NCBI RefSeq assembly: GCF_009905375.1
Contig: NC_133657.1
Coordinates: forward strand, 3,676,239-3,740,238
DNA from: Apium graveolens
Lineage: Eukaryota > Streptophyta > Magnoliopsida > Apiales > Apiaceae
Direction: 5' to 3'
Length of the DNA: 64,000 bases
Positions within the stretch are counted from its first letter, which is position 1, and the number at the start of each line of letters is the position of its first letter. A program made the translations under genes and the position numbers. This document shows, piece by piece, positions 1 through 11,163 of the stretch. Under the pieces are notes generated by a model. That model ran no database searches. It worked only from the letters and a program-made list of their open reading frames with translations, and was not told the origin of the DNA.

Positions 1-1448
1 AGAATTGGGTTTTCCAAACTTTTTGGGTTTTTGGGGTTCTTAGGTTCGAATAAAAATAGGGTCTATAATAGTGTATTTATAGGCAAATTTTTCAGCTGAA
101 ATTTTTCCATAAATATTATTATTATTATCCCATTTATTATTCTCATTAATAATTAAAACACCTTTTAATTATTAATCCTTTTTCTAAACACTTTAGAAAT
201 AATTCTCTCTCTTGATTTAATTTCCAAAAATTAAATCCTTAATTAATAATATTAAGAACTTTTCTTAATTAATTTATAATCAATTAAATCTCATTTAATC
301 AATTATTAAATTTGCCAATTAATTATTTATTTCACAAATAAATAATTATTAGCCATTATTAATTAATTCCTCCACCATAAAATCATTCTCTTTTTATGGT
401 GTGACCCTGTAGGTTCAATATTAAGCCGGTAGTAGAAATAAATAATAATAAAACTATTTTATCATTATTTATATAAATTCTCTAATTTATTAAATATGAT
501 TAATTAATTAATCACATTTATTCTACATCGTGAGGGATACTTCTCAGCATATCGCGACTATCCGGATAATATGAATTCACTGCTTAGAATACCAAGAACC
601 TATTCAGTGAATAGTTACCGTACAATAAACTCCTTCAACCCTACAATGTCCCGATTAAATACAAGGCATGGATCTCGTGTCAAGCCTATCTAATTTAATC
701 ACTTGCTTACCATTTACTATGCGTAGTTCTATGCAAATTAGAAACTCCTTTCTAGTTTCATTCACTCTGGCCAGAGATTCCTGAACTAGCATAAGTGGAT
801 CAGCCTTGAACATTCGCTTCCTTCACTGGAAGGGGTAGATCCTTTATTGATCATACACTATCTTCGTGTACAAATTCCTATACCCAGTAGAGCCCTAATA
901 ATTGTCCCTGGAGACTAAGAACTAAACCAAAACATAGTTCAGTGTACACAAGATGACTATGATGACCTCAAGTCTAAGGATACTTGTACAACTATCACTA
1001 TGTGAACAACTGCTGACACGTGAGTGAACTCCATCAGTTGTTCAGCTGTGCGAGTCATGTTCAGTAAACTTATTCTATAATAAGCACCTACATACTAGCT
1101 ATAGTGTCACGACACAAATGTCTATAAGAACAGACATCCTTCATAATGAAGCAAGCATAGTATGTACCGATCTTTGCTGATTATTAATTACCAGTTAGTA
1201 ATCCTATAACCAGGAACTATTTAAGTTTAGAGTTATCATCTTTTTAGGTCTCACTATTATGATCTCATCATAATCCATAAAAAGCTTTACTCTAAACTAT
1301 GGTATATCTTATTTAAACACTTAAATAGATAGAGCCCGTAATAAAAACAAAACAAGTCTTTTATTAATATCAATGAAATCAAAACAGATTACATAAAAGT
1401 TATTCCTAAATCCTCATACATGATTGGACTTAGGACATATTCCTTTCA
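1..1448 (-). repeat. 3' LTR of element A (cut by window start)
   Basis: These 1,448 bases align without net gap to 19380-20827. I count about 15 differences by eye (about 1%), mostly transitions. The inner end is ...CCTTTCA in plus orientation, so on the element strand the LTR starts TGAAAGG. The missing 219 bases should lie just before the window. Confidence 0.93.
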
Positions 1449-1460
1449 ATCTCCCACTTG
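1449..1460 (-). other. Polypurine tract of element A
   Basis: On the minus strand the sequence CAAGTGGGAGAT directly abuts the TGAAAGG start of the 3' LTR. This is the expected place and composition for the plus-strand primer of a copia element. Confidence 0.85.
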
Positions 1461-2111
1461 TACTAAAGCCAATCACTCTGGTATCTAATACCCATCTTGT
1501 CTTTATGACGATCAAAGTGACTTTCATAAAGTAGCTTTGTGAGTGGGTCTGCTATGTTGTTATGTGTGTCAACTCTAATTCAATACAATACAAGAAATGT
1601 TACCGCGCTCCCACTAACCCTTTTGTAGACGCATGGTTCATCTTCGTTTTTGATAAAATCAAACTCTTTGATTGTCTCATCAAAACGAATGTTCCATCTT
1701 TCAAGAAGCCTGCTTTAAACCACATATGGTTCGCAGTAGCTTAAACACTAGGCTTTCATTTCCCTTGGAAATAAGACAATCTGGCTATATGCCAGATCTC
1801 ATAGTCGTAGTAAGCAGCAATCGCAAGCAAAATCCGAACTGATTTTAACAGGGCTATAGGTAAAAAGTTTCATCAAAGTCAATCCATTACCTTTGTTTGA
1901 ATCCTTTTGCCAAAAGCCTGGCCTTAAAGGTCTCCACCTGGCCATCTGCTATAATCTATCTTTTGTATACCGTATACATAGATTCCATTCCGGATTTCAT
2001 GGCACTTTGCCATTTCTCTGAGTCAACACTACTCATAGCCTCATTATAGGTCACAGGGTCGTCATCATCAATGATCGACAACTCATTGTCATTCTTAATG
2101 ACAAGGCCATA
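1449..2111 (-). pseudogene. Element A RT-RNase H remnant
   Basis: The minus strand of about 1450-1560 translates to the usual end of copia RNase H (a HNNIADPLTKLL-like stretch, then DKMGIRYQSDWL and a stop), placed directly before the PPT. Around 2000-2100 a stretch resembling the RT-proximal region (DDDDPVTYNEAMSS, then WQSAMKSGM) is readable. Between them only scraps of RT and RNase H remain, in different frames and with stops; I do not see the YVDD box. The RT core has been lost by deletion, so the element cannot supply its own enzyme. The plus-strand ORF at 1562-1744 is a shadow of this remnant. Confidence 0.75.
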
Positions 2112-2993
2112 TTACCTCTCAGGTTGGCGAGACACTCTCCCTGATCTATGAATGGGCTGTTCCACAAAAGGTTGTTCAGTCATAACAGGTGTTTCCACTT
2201 GATCCGTAGTAGTTTGTGCTTCTTGAACTTCATCAAGTTCAATTTTACTCCCACTGTTTCCTTCAAGGATAAACTCCTTTTCCAAGAAGGTAGCATGTCT
2301 GGAGACAAACACCCGATGATCGGTGTAAAAGTAATACCCTAAAGTCTCTTTAGGATATCCCACAAAACTACATTTTACGGATCGATATTCCAGCTTATCT
2401 GGGTCAACTTACTTGACATAAGCTGTACATCCCCAAATCTTAACGTGTTTAAGACTCGGTTTCCTTTCTTTCCATATCTCATACGGAGTTTGAGGAACAG
2501 ATTTGGAATGTACCATATTCAGTAAATATGCTGAGGTTTCCAATGCATAACCCCATAGGAATACTGGAAGATTTGCATAGCTCATCATGGATCGAACCAT
2601 GTCTAACAGAGTTCGATTTCTCCTTTCAGATACCAATCTGGAGGAGTCCACTGGGAGACTATACCATTTACTTTGAGATAATCTAGAAACACTCCATTAA
2701 AGTATTCACCACCTCGATCTAATCGAAGAATTATAATACTATGTTTGGTTTATTTCTCCACTTCATACTTATATTCTTTGAACTTTTCAAAGGCCTCAGA
2801 CTTGTGTTTCATCAAACACATATCCGAATCCAGATCTATCATCTATGAAAGTAATGAAGGATGAAAATCCACCCATGGCTTGCGTAGACATTGGTCCACA
2901 TACATCTGTGTGTACCATTCCTAGCAAATTTGCAGCCCTATCTCCATGTCTACTAAATGGAGACTGCAGTGCCACAATGAAGTGAGATTTTCA
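2112..2993 (-). pseudogene. Element A integrase, C-terminal half
   Basis: The minus strand shows the end of a copia integrase. About 2640-2770 holds [12 protein letters not shown], corresponding to the second catalytic Asp region, followed by a damaged copy of the [12 protein letters not shown] segment with its Glu. 2409-2651 continues with the conserved [13 protein letters not shown] and [10 protein letters not shown] motifs, and 2112-2363 with the post-integrase linker (GYPKETLGYYFY, then RRSGR-like). The frames are broken by stops and small indels. The HHCC domain between protease and core is not readable, so that part is deleted or degraded. Confidence 0.8.
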
Positions 2994-3809
2994 TCATCCC
3001 TTTTCTTTTATTAGTTTGTTCAATCTGAAGTAAATTATGTCACATTTATACAGACCATTATTTAAAGCACCACGTCCATAAAGAATATTATCTCTAAGAA
3101 TAGAACATTCATTATTCTCAATAATAAATGAAAATCCAGCCAAATCTAACATTGGAATAATATTCCTCACAATCGAGGGAACAAAATAACAATTATTTAA
3201 AACAATGGTTTTGCCCGTAGGCATATGTAAATGAAATGATTCTACATCTTCAGCAGCAACTCTTGCTCCATTTCCCATCAGTAGAATCACCTCCTCTTCC
3301 TCAAGAGTCCTACTTCTCCTTGGTCCCTGCAACAAATTGCAGATATGAGAACCACAGGCGGTATCTAATACCCAAGTAGAAATTTGATTTAATGACATAT
3401 TCACTTCTATCATGAACATACCTGAATCAGAAGCGGTAGTCTCACTACCCTTCTTCTTCTTCAATTCTGCAAGGTAAACCTTGCAGTTCCTCTTCCAGTG
3501 CCCCACCTTGTTACAGTGAAAGCAAACAACTTTGCTCTTGGGGTCTTCAGCTTTTGGTGGAACCGGCTTTTCTTCACCTACTTTCTTCTTCTCGGAAGAG
3601 TTCCTCTTCCTTTTCTTAAGATTGAAACCTTCACCAATTAGAAGAACAGAACTCTTCTTAGATGGAAAATTCGATTCCGCAGTCTTCAACATGTTGTGGA
3701 GTTCAGGCAGGCTAACATCCAACTTATTCATGTGAAAGTTCACAACAAACTGCGAGAACGAACTCGGAAGCGATTGCAAGACCAGGTCTTGGCTCTGCTC
3801 CCCATCCAT
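2994..3809 (-). pseudogene. Element A gag C-terminus and protease
   Basis: This 271-codon open stretch holds the second half of copia Gag and the start of Pol. It starts with a SQDLVLQSLP motif, then a Lys/Glu-rich linker, then one CCHC zinc knuckle (CFHCNKVGHWKRNC, about residues 97-110) that binds element RNA. The aspartic protease begins near residue 147 with WVLDTACGSHIC, where D-T is the catalytic pair variant seen in Angela. The following GNGARVAAEDV and LNNCYFVPSIVRNI stretches are also Angela-like. It is in frame with the upstream gag part at 3999-4289, from which it is separated by two nonsense codons. The ATG at 3809 is therefore internal to gag, not a real start. Confidence 0.85.
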
Positions 3810-4289
3810 GGCAAAACCAAGTTATCCAAGACGTTCAATCAAATTGATCATCTTAAGTACATGGTCATTCACAGATGATCCCTCAGACATCCTACAACCG
3901 AACAACTCCTTCGATATCTCATATCGAGCTGTCCTCCCCGCCACATCATACAACTCTTGTAGATGCATGAGGATAGTGTGAGCATCCATATGCTCATGTT
4001 ACTTCTGTAGCTCAATGTTCAAGGAAGCTAGCATGATGCATTGAGCAACATTTGCATCATCTATCCACTTACGATACACAACATGTTCATCATTATGTGC
4101 ATCACTAGCAGGTTCAGTAGGCTTAGGTGAGTCAATCACGTATTCCAGCTTCTCAATCCTGAGAACAATTCTCAAGTTTCGAAGCCAGTCAGCATAATTA
4201 GGACCAGTCAATTTGTGAGCATCCAATATGCTCCTGAGTGATAGTGCAGAAGACATAACATACAAAGTAAATCTGTAAATGATAAACAC
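3810..4289 (-). pseudogene. Element A gag N-terminus
   Basis: The ATG at 4289 opens a Gag N-terminus of the copia UBN2/DUF4219 type: LRSILDAHKLTGPNYADWLR, RIVLRIEKLEYVID and then IMLASLN. The true start may be MSSALS a few codons downstream. The frame stays open to a TAA at 3999-4001 and then continues with recognisable Gag (TILMHLQELY, then YEISKELF) to a second TAA at 3822-3824, after which 2994-3809 follows in the same frame. Two nonsense mutations therefore kill this gag. Confidence 0.85.
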
Positions 4290-4521
4290 ATAACAACACT
4301 TAGCAAATAATCGATTTCATTTCAAAACACTATATGAATCGGGTCTTTATTCATAAGTGGCTCCCACTAGTTTATCTAATTTATTCAACCCCTTACGTGA
4401 AAAATTAAGCATTCATAATGCTAGTGGGAATAGGGATCCTACATTCCATTACACGACCCCGGCTGTAGCACGGACCGCCATGTAATGTTCAATAGGCAGA
4501 CAACTCTTGTCAATTACATCT
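4290..4521 (-). other. Element A 5' leader, gag-proximal part
   Basis: Non-coding leader between gag and the B insertion; it continues at 17588-19144. It contains a copy of the motif CGGCTGTAGCACGGACCG (plus strand, about 4463-4480) that recurs in the other leader half. Confidence 0.7.
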
Positions 4522-4526
4522 TATGT
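4522..4526. repeat. Target-site duplication of element B, left copy
   Basis: TATGT directly precedes the TGTTAGG terminus of element B. The same five bases follow its other end at 17583-17587. This proves that B inserted as a unit into the leader of element A. Confidence 0.93.
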
Positions 4527-5140
4527 TGTTAGGTCACACACACTGTAGAGGGGGTGAATACAGTGTATAGTACACTCAAATCGAACTTTAAGAACTTAAG
4601 TAACAGAAAATAAACTTTATTGAAACAATAAACTCTGTTACAGTATGGAACTGTTACCTCTCAGTGATGAACAAATATCACGAGAGCTGCTAGGGTTATA
4701 ATGAATAATCTTCTCGAATATATGATAACACTTATAGTGTAAACCCTATGTCTGTGTTTATATACTACACAGTTATAAGATAATCGCTAATTGATATGGA
4801 ATATAATTCTGCTTCCTAAAATATATCAATCAGATATCTTTTCTTCCAAGTATTCCATTTTTCACAGAATTCCTTCTTCATGCATATCTCTTCTTATGTT
4901 TATCTCGATCTTCTTTCCTTTAATCAGCTACTGTCCTTATCTGATCATCCTTCAGCACTTAAGTTCTGATATCTAACTTCTGATGATTATCTCCTGATAA
5001 TATAAGTGCTGATATCCTTAAGTCCTGACTTCCAGTATAAGTACTGATTAACAGTTAAGTACTGATTTATCCTGTTCAAGTAAGATCTGAAAGCTAAACA
5101 TAAAACATATAAGCCATGACATTATCAAATATATCTAACA
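4527..5140 (-). repeat. 3' LTR of element B
   Basis: 614 bp, TGTTAGG...ATCTAACA in plus orientation, paired with 16967-17582. The interior end abuts a polypurine tract. It contains a run of TCAGNACTTA-like words on the element strand. Confidence 0.93.
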
Positions 5141-5152
5141 ATCTCCCCCAAC
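5141..5152 (-). other. Polypurine tract of element B
   Basis: Minus strand reads GTTGGGGGAGAT immediately before the TGTTAGATAT start of the 3' LTR. The same tract is present in D and F. Confidence 0.9.
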
Positions 5153-5348
5153 TTGTAAATTAGCATAATATACAAGTTTAACAGATATTTGATGATGTCA
5201 AAAATATTAAGTACAAATGCATGAGAATTAGACTAGATAACTACAACTTACAGTCCTTAAAGCTTTACCAATATTCAACTTCTGATAACAACTTCAGTCT
5301 GTACAAATGTCAGAATTTAAGCAGTTGTAGATCTTCGACTTGGCTTCA
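5153..5348 (-). other. 3' untranslated spacer of element B
   Basis: About 200 bases between the end of the accessory ORF and the PPT, with a near-identical counterpart in D and F. No coding signal seen. Confidence 0.6.
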
Positions 5349-8300
5349 TCATTTTCTGATCTCTCTGATGTCAGGAGTTGTTCTGAGATAGTTCTTCAAC
5401 AAACATTTCTCAACATATCTGAGTTCGTCAATCATTCTCCTTTTGACATCTTTAAGCTCTGCAGTATCTTCACCAGTTTGAAAGATTGCAGCTCTGAGAT
5501 CATTGATCTTTGCTTTTCTCAACTCCTGATCTAGTCTTATGACATAAGCTTTGTCAGACTCCAGATTGAATTCAAGTCCCTTAATACCAAGATATGTTCT
5601 GATCTGTGCAGTATTAGGCTTCATATCAACAATATCACCATTGTGATCTCTGTACTTTGGAACATATGTGCTGTCAGACTTAACAGAATAAAGCCTTTTC
5701 TGTCTTTGAATCTGTTCTTTTAAGTAGTTTGCAGCAGTCCCTGTTATTCTGTCATCCACTTGAAGTAAGAAAAGTACATGCTCCAATTCTTCAAAATACT
5801 TCAATGGAATGGCATTTTGTCTTATATGATAAACCCTACCATCTGTCATGAAATACAACATGATGTATTCTTTCAAGTAGGTATGGTAAACCATCTGTAC
5901 AGATTCCAGTTGATTCAATCTCTCAGGAGTTGCTCCAATACCTGGTTCACTCAAGGAAGTTGGATCATTGGTAGTGTTGTGTACTCTTCTTTCATCAGCA
6001 CTTCCCAATCCAGTTTTATCTCTCGCTTTCTTTCCAGTAACTACTCTTGCTTCAAAACCACTTGCAGTAGTCTTCAAAGATTGAGTCTGTTTTGCTTTAG
6101 TGAATCCTGGTAGGAGTATCTTTGGTCTATCTTCTGATATCAAGTTAACTTGAGCTGTGTCAGAGGTTACTTGCTTCTTTTGAATATCAGAACTTACAAT
6201 TTCTTGACTCTGAACAACTTGAGTCATGTCAGAGGTTCTTTTAAGAACTTTTCTTGAAGTCAGAGCAAGATCATCCTTTTCATCAGTAATTTCTTCATCC
6301 TCAGGAGGTACATAAACCTTGATAGGTTCACCAACCTTTTCTTTACCCTTGGATCTTGGATCTATCTGTGGTTGTGATCTAGCCAATGTTGCTTCAGTAT
6401 GTGTCCTTTCTTTGATCACAATGCCTTTGAGTTTTGGAAGTGACTTTTTACCAGAAGCTTCAGATTTGGATGTGACTTTCACTGATTTAAGTCTGGCTTC
6501 TTCTTCCTTTAAACTTTCCAAGTCCATTCCTGGATTTTCTTGAAGAAATAACCGTCTTGACATTTCCTCATCAAGATCTAAAAGTTCATCAGAACTTAAC
6601 TTTTTACCAGCAGCAGAACTTATTCTTTTCCCAGTATCAGAACTTGTCCTGTGACTAGCTTGTCTTGATGTGAATTCTCTACCTTGACTATGACCTCTAC
6701 CCATTCCAGAGCTTCCTTGATCATCTTTTTCATTATCCTTTCCTGTCAGTGTCTTGTCAGTCTTGCATTTGGACTTAATCACTTTCTCCCCCTTTTTGGC
6801 ATCAGCAGGTAGAAGAAGAGAGATAAGTAATTCCACTGAGGATTGGATTTCAGTAAGTTGCGATTGCTGAGAAGCTTGATTTGTCAGAATTTCATCAATC
6901 TGAGCTTGTTGATGATCTTGAGTCTTCTCAATATAAGCAATCCTGTCAATGGTAGGTTGGAAGAACTTTTTCTTATCAATTTTCCAAACTTGTTCTTGTT
7001 TGATAAAGTTCTCCTGAATCTCGTGTAGCTCTGCATGAGTAGTTGAATGAAGACCTTGTAGATGTTTAGTACTCAATACAGTGACCTTAAGCTGGGTTTT
7101 AAAATCATCAGAATTTAACATTGCATCAGCTTTAGTCAAGTGCTCAGCAAGATGTTTTTCAGTTGGAACACATGAAACTGAGTTCCATTCCTTAGTCCAC
7201 TCCTGACCTGCAGGAGTTTCACTCCAAGGTACTGGTGCTTCCCCAGTAATAAACTGCTTAACCAATTCAGACTTAGGAAGAGTCTGTTGAGGAGTATGTC
7301 CGGAAGGACCTGCTGCATCAGTATCTACAACATGAGCAGTTGGAGCAGCATCACCAGTATCTCCAGCATGTACAGCATCAGAACTTAAAGAATCAGTATC
7401 TTCTGATAATATAACAGTGTGAGTACCAATGAAGGCTTCAGCATCCTCTAATTGCTGATCTTGTTCTAAGTTCTGATCAACAGCCATATCCTGATGCTCA
7501 CCTAAATTCTGATCATTAGCATCTTGATGTAGAGAAGGTGTTGTTGATGACTCTGGAGTTTGAACAGCATCAGTAACAAGTGTTGTGGAAATATTTGCTG
7601 TTGGAGCTTCTAAGAGAATTACTGCAGGCACAACCAAGTTTTGAACATCAATATCAGCAGTTGTGCCTGGATCAACAGAAGACACAGAGGGTGTGTTAGC
7701 CTTTTCAGAAACAGCTTCCTGAGATGGAGTTGATGGAGAAGAAGTGACTGGAGCAAATTCCTTGTCTTGTGAGATCAGAGATTCCTGATCCCCTTCCTTA
7801 GCTGCTTCCTCTTCATCATCTGAAACTGGCCTTTTTGCCCTCTATTTCTTGTATCTCGTTGTTGATTTGGATTCCTTTGGAGTTTCAGGAACTGTCATTC
7901 TTCTAAGCCGTTTGAGAAGCCTAGATCCTCCAATTCCAGAATCCTTCTGAGAAGTCACTTTCTCAGCTTCACCTACAACAGGTTCTGAAGAAGGAACCTG
8001 TTCCTCAGTATCAGATTCATCTCTCAGTATAGTCCTCCTCCTCTTTTGAGGTGTTGGAGGAATAGTTTTTGTCCTCTTTGGCTTGGAGGATGAGGGTTGA
8101 TCAGTCTGTGAAGTAGAGAGATAGGATTTGAGATAAGTCCTGAAGGTAGGTTGAGTAGTATGAGTGGTAGGTGCTGAGGATGATGGTTTTTGGGTATTTG
8201 TGGTTGGTTGGACATCAGAGTAAACAGATCTATAAGTATCAGGATCAGCATTTACTAGGATCTGTTTTACAGACGGAGGAATCTGTAATGGTCTAACCAC

Positions 8301-9098
8301 TGTTTTCTTTGTATCAGCATTTACCAGATCATTAAAGTATCGTTTTGCAACTCTAAAAGGCGGGGTTGAGGAACTGACTAATTGAGGTTCATCAGTACAA
8401 AAAGTATATATAAGTTGACAGAATCTAGCAAAATAAACAACATTTCTATCCTCTGTCATCCTATCCCCAATAGAACCAATTATTCCAGTTGCAAAATCAA
8501 AATGAGTTTGATGGATAATAGCATACCCTATGTGCTGACTCAGAATTGGGATAGCATCAAAATTCAAACATTTGTTCCCAAAAGCTTTGGTGATGCAGTC
8601 AAAGAAGAAACTCCATTCTCTTCTGATATTAGCCCTTTTTAACTGCCCAAGCTTTACCAAACTCTTTTCATATCCCAAATCAGCCATTAACTCCTGAAGT
8701 GCTGATTCCTCTGGAGTTGAAAAAGTATAATTGTCTGGGAGATGTAGAGTTTTGCGTATTGTACCAGGAGTGACTGCATAAGATGAATCACCCACTTCAA
8801 AAACAATACTGGGAGTGCCATGTTTACCACCATCATCAAAGTGCCCAGTCCGCCAAAACGTCAGAACTTGTTGACTTGAAAAGACTTTAGGCTGAGTTAA
8901 TGCATACCCAATCTCACTGTGTGCAAGAAGATCTTGCACAAAATGCAATTCAGATGGAACTTCAGCATGATCAAGAATTGCAGCATAGTTGTTTAGAACA
9001 AACTTAGCTCCATCAATGATTAAATCCTTTGGTGCCATGTGAAAAAATTGAGATTCAAGTATGCCCATTTGCCTAGTTTCAAGGAAAAACCGTTCCAT
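5349..9098 (-). pseudogene. Accessory ORF of element B (about 1,250 codons, one nonsense codon)
   Basis: A single frame runs from ATG at 9098 to 5349, broken only by a TAG at 7842-7844 where D has CAA. Function unknown. About residues 80-230 form a folded block with WRTGHFDDGG, an LGYEKSLVKLGQLKR / RREWSFFFDC / NFDAIPILSQHIGY series and YFARFCQLIY; similar blocks occur in proteins of other plant copia elements. A Ser/Thr/Pro-rich linker with basic KRTK and KRRR patches (possible nuclear signal) follows, then an acidic stretch, VPWSETPAGQEW, a predicted helical/coiled segment (QIDEILTNQ, ELLISLLLPAD, around 720-775), a Lys/Ser-rich region and a C-terminal block (YIMLYFMTDGRV, YFEELEHVLFLLQV). 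I see no signal peptide or convincing membrane segment, so 'envelope-like' is positional only. Confidence 0.75.
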
Positions 9099-9505
9099 TT
9101 ATCAAGAGAAACAGTTTTAATTCAAAATCTAAACCGTTATCACTGATTGAATTATTTTTCACTGCATCATTAATATTCTGAAAATAAATCACATGAAAAT
9201 GATCAAGATAAATTAGATAAGTGCTGAAAACGAATCAGAACTTAATATAAAACAAAATTTATAAGGTCATCAGAATATCAATCAGGATTTATCAACACAA
9301 GATAAAATAACTCAGAGACAAAATCTTGAAGTAAAAATAACTTTCATTAATATATCAAGACAATACATTCATGAAATGGAAATTACATCAATACTTATAC
9401 AAGATTTTCCCTAAGCTTCTAAACCTAACATCAACAGCATTAGTCCTAGCTAAGAAGCCTGACAAAGCTGATGATGAAGAAAAACAGGAAGAAGATGAGA
9501 TTAAG
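9099..9505 (-). other. Spacer between small ORF and accessory ORF of B
   Basis: Non-coding and A-rich. No separate TATA box convinced me. It would be the leader of the accessory ORF if that is translated from the same transcript as the small ORF. Confidence 0.5.
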
Positions 9506-9778
9506 TCATTTCTTCTTCTTCCTACTCTCGACAAACAGAATGGCGAGTCTGATGATTCGCTCTTGCTGGCGGAGAGCTGCCAGTCTTTCCTCCTCCAATC
9601 GCTCCAAATGGCGATGGTAATCCATATAGAAGAACAGGAGGTGGGTCAGTACCTCCTGTGGGACAGAGTCCCATATCTCCTCAGGAATGGCTGTGATATA
9701 CCATTCCTGCTGCCAGTCGGCACAGCTTAGCTCCATATTGAAGTTTTGGTAGTTCAAAAACATGTTGTATCTGACCAT
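9506..9778 (-). CDS. Small accessory ORF of element B (90 aa)
   Basis: The preferred start is the ATG at 9778 (MVRYNMFLNYQN). The frame can be read upstream to 9997, but that part lies across a TATA box and is probably leader. The product has an aromatic N-terminal half (a DWQQEWYITAIPEEIW stretch and LLFFYMDYHRH) and a charged helical C-terminal half (LERLEEERLAALRQQ), ending in KKKK. No zinc knuckle, protease or membrane segment is present and I do not recognise a characterised family. It stands between pol and the long accessory ORF and is the only open frame of the element without a lesion. The equivalent place in D and F has no such ORF. It may be a genuine accessory protein or the surviving first exon of the accessory gene. 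Confidence 0.5.
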   Translation of the reverse strand: MVRYNMFLNYQNFNMELSCADWQQEWYITAIPEEIWDSVPQEVLTHLLFFYMDYHRHLERLEEERLAALRQQERIIRLAILFVESRKKKK

Positions 9779-9853
9779 TGTGTTTTTGAAAGAAAAAGTA
9801 TGAAGATAAGTGTGTGAGAAGAATTTGATGGAAAGGCTGATGTGAAGTGGCTG

Positions 9854-9861
9854 CTTATAAA
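9854..9861 (-). promoter_or_regulatory. TATA box of a possible internal promoter in B
   Basis: Minus strand reads GCCTTTATAAGCAG, about 80-90 bases upstream of the ATG at 9778, followed by a CT-rich leader (CTTCTCACACACTTATC). Spacing and composition fit a plant pol II core promoter. D and F have a TATA box in the corresponding place. Confidence 0.45.
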
Positions 9862-9997
9862 GGCAAGAGAATGCTAGGAGATGTAAAAGTATTGAATGCT
9901 GATAGGTAGAATTAATTCTACCTCGTCTCCCTAGACTTTGAAAAAGAATAACATTCATTGGAAATAGGAAACAAGGTTTAAAGCGCACAAGAAACAA

Positions 9998-11163
9998 GTA
10001 ACATTGGACTGTTCAGGTACAAATACCATTAACCCTAACCATAGTGACTATTAATCTTCCACTTCAAGATATGCAATTATTAACTGAGACTGTTATTAAA
10101 TTTTATTCACAAATAAGTCAAGTAAAACATTAGACTGTAATATCAGAACTTAGACTTATATCAGAACTTAACAGTCATCAGAACGTAATTTCTTAACTCG
10201 AAAAAGGAATGCCCATCTTAGTAAGTCCTCATACAAGTTCTGAGCTATATTCTTCAGAACTTAATCATCAGAATATGAAACCAGAGCTTGTCCTCAGAAT
10301 TTGTGCAATAATGACACAATGACTGTTTATCTAAAATAACGTAGACCACCACAGAAATTTTCATCATTCAGATGGAGTGATTAGTGTGTGCATTAAGCTA
10401 AATAACAGACAAAGAGTAAAGTCTGATTCACTTCAGTACATCTTAGAAATAAGGCATAACTAAAATTTTGCTAAAGAGCTATCATTGTCCTGAAACCTAT
10501 TGATGAATGAGTTCATGCTTGAGTCCACCTCAACTGTTTTGTGCTAATTTTATGCATCTTTTGAAATTCTATTTTACAGTGGCTTCTCAGTGTAAGTGAG
10601 TCACGACTGCTTATCAGAATTTATGTCATTATCAGAGTATTTCTCCAGTAATCATAGAGTGTGAAAAGTCACCAAGAAAATATTTTGCTTTTCTAATGCA
10701 TATTTACTTAATACCAGCAATGCACTTGGGTCGTCCCTTCCATATTTTTACTCTAGATCTCAAAGGAGTACCTGATTTTATTCTTTGATCTTTTTGCTTT
10801 TTCTTTTGATAAGTGAGGTTTATCAGCACTTAGTACATTCAGCAGTTTTACTAATATCAGAACTTAACAGATGAGTAGCATTATTCTAATTTGTGACTTA
10901 GTAATAAGATATACAAAGTAAACTCAACTAAGTTCAATTATCAGAATTTGCTAGTGTCATAAGATTTCCACTGAAATAATTACTTCTTACATGGGATCAT
11001 TTGTTTATTGAAGACTACTAGATCAGTATCTAGCACAGTTATCCTCATAGGATTGAATAGTTACTTGAACAGACATATCACTTATCAGAGTTTAGAAACA
11101 TATATCAGACAACAATCAGTACTTAAACGTGTATTACAATTAAGCACAGAATAAACAAAGAGA
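9998..11163 (-). other. Long non-coding region after pol in element B
   Basis: About 1.2 kb with stops in all frames. It is rich in TCAGAACTT and TCAGAATTT words (plus strand), for example near 10144, 10162 and 10860. D (34210-35544) and F (55850-57170) have clear counterparts, so it is a conserved part of the family and not random filler. Confidence 0.65.

Noticed and set aside
5778..6543. Plus-strand ORFs opposite the accessory ORF
   Set aside because: Shadows of the long minus-strand frame; no family resemblance.
5349..9098. Calling the accessory ORF an envelope gene
   Set aside because: Only its position matches; no signal peptide, transmembrane segment or fusion-like region is visible.
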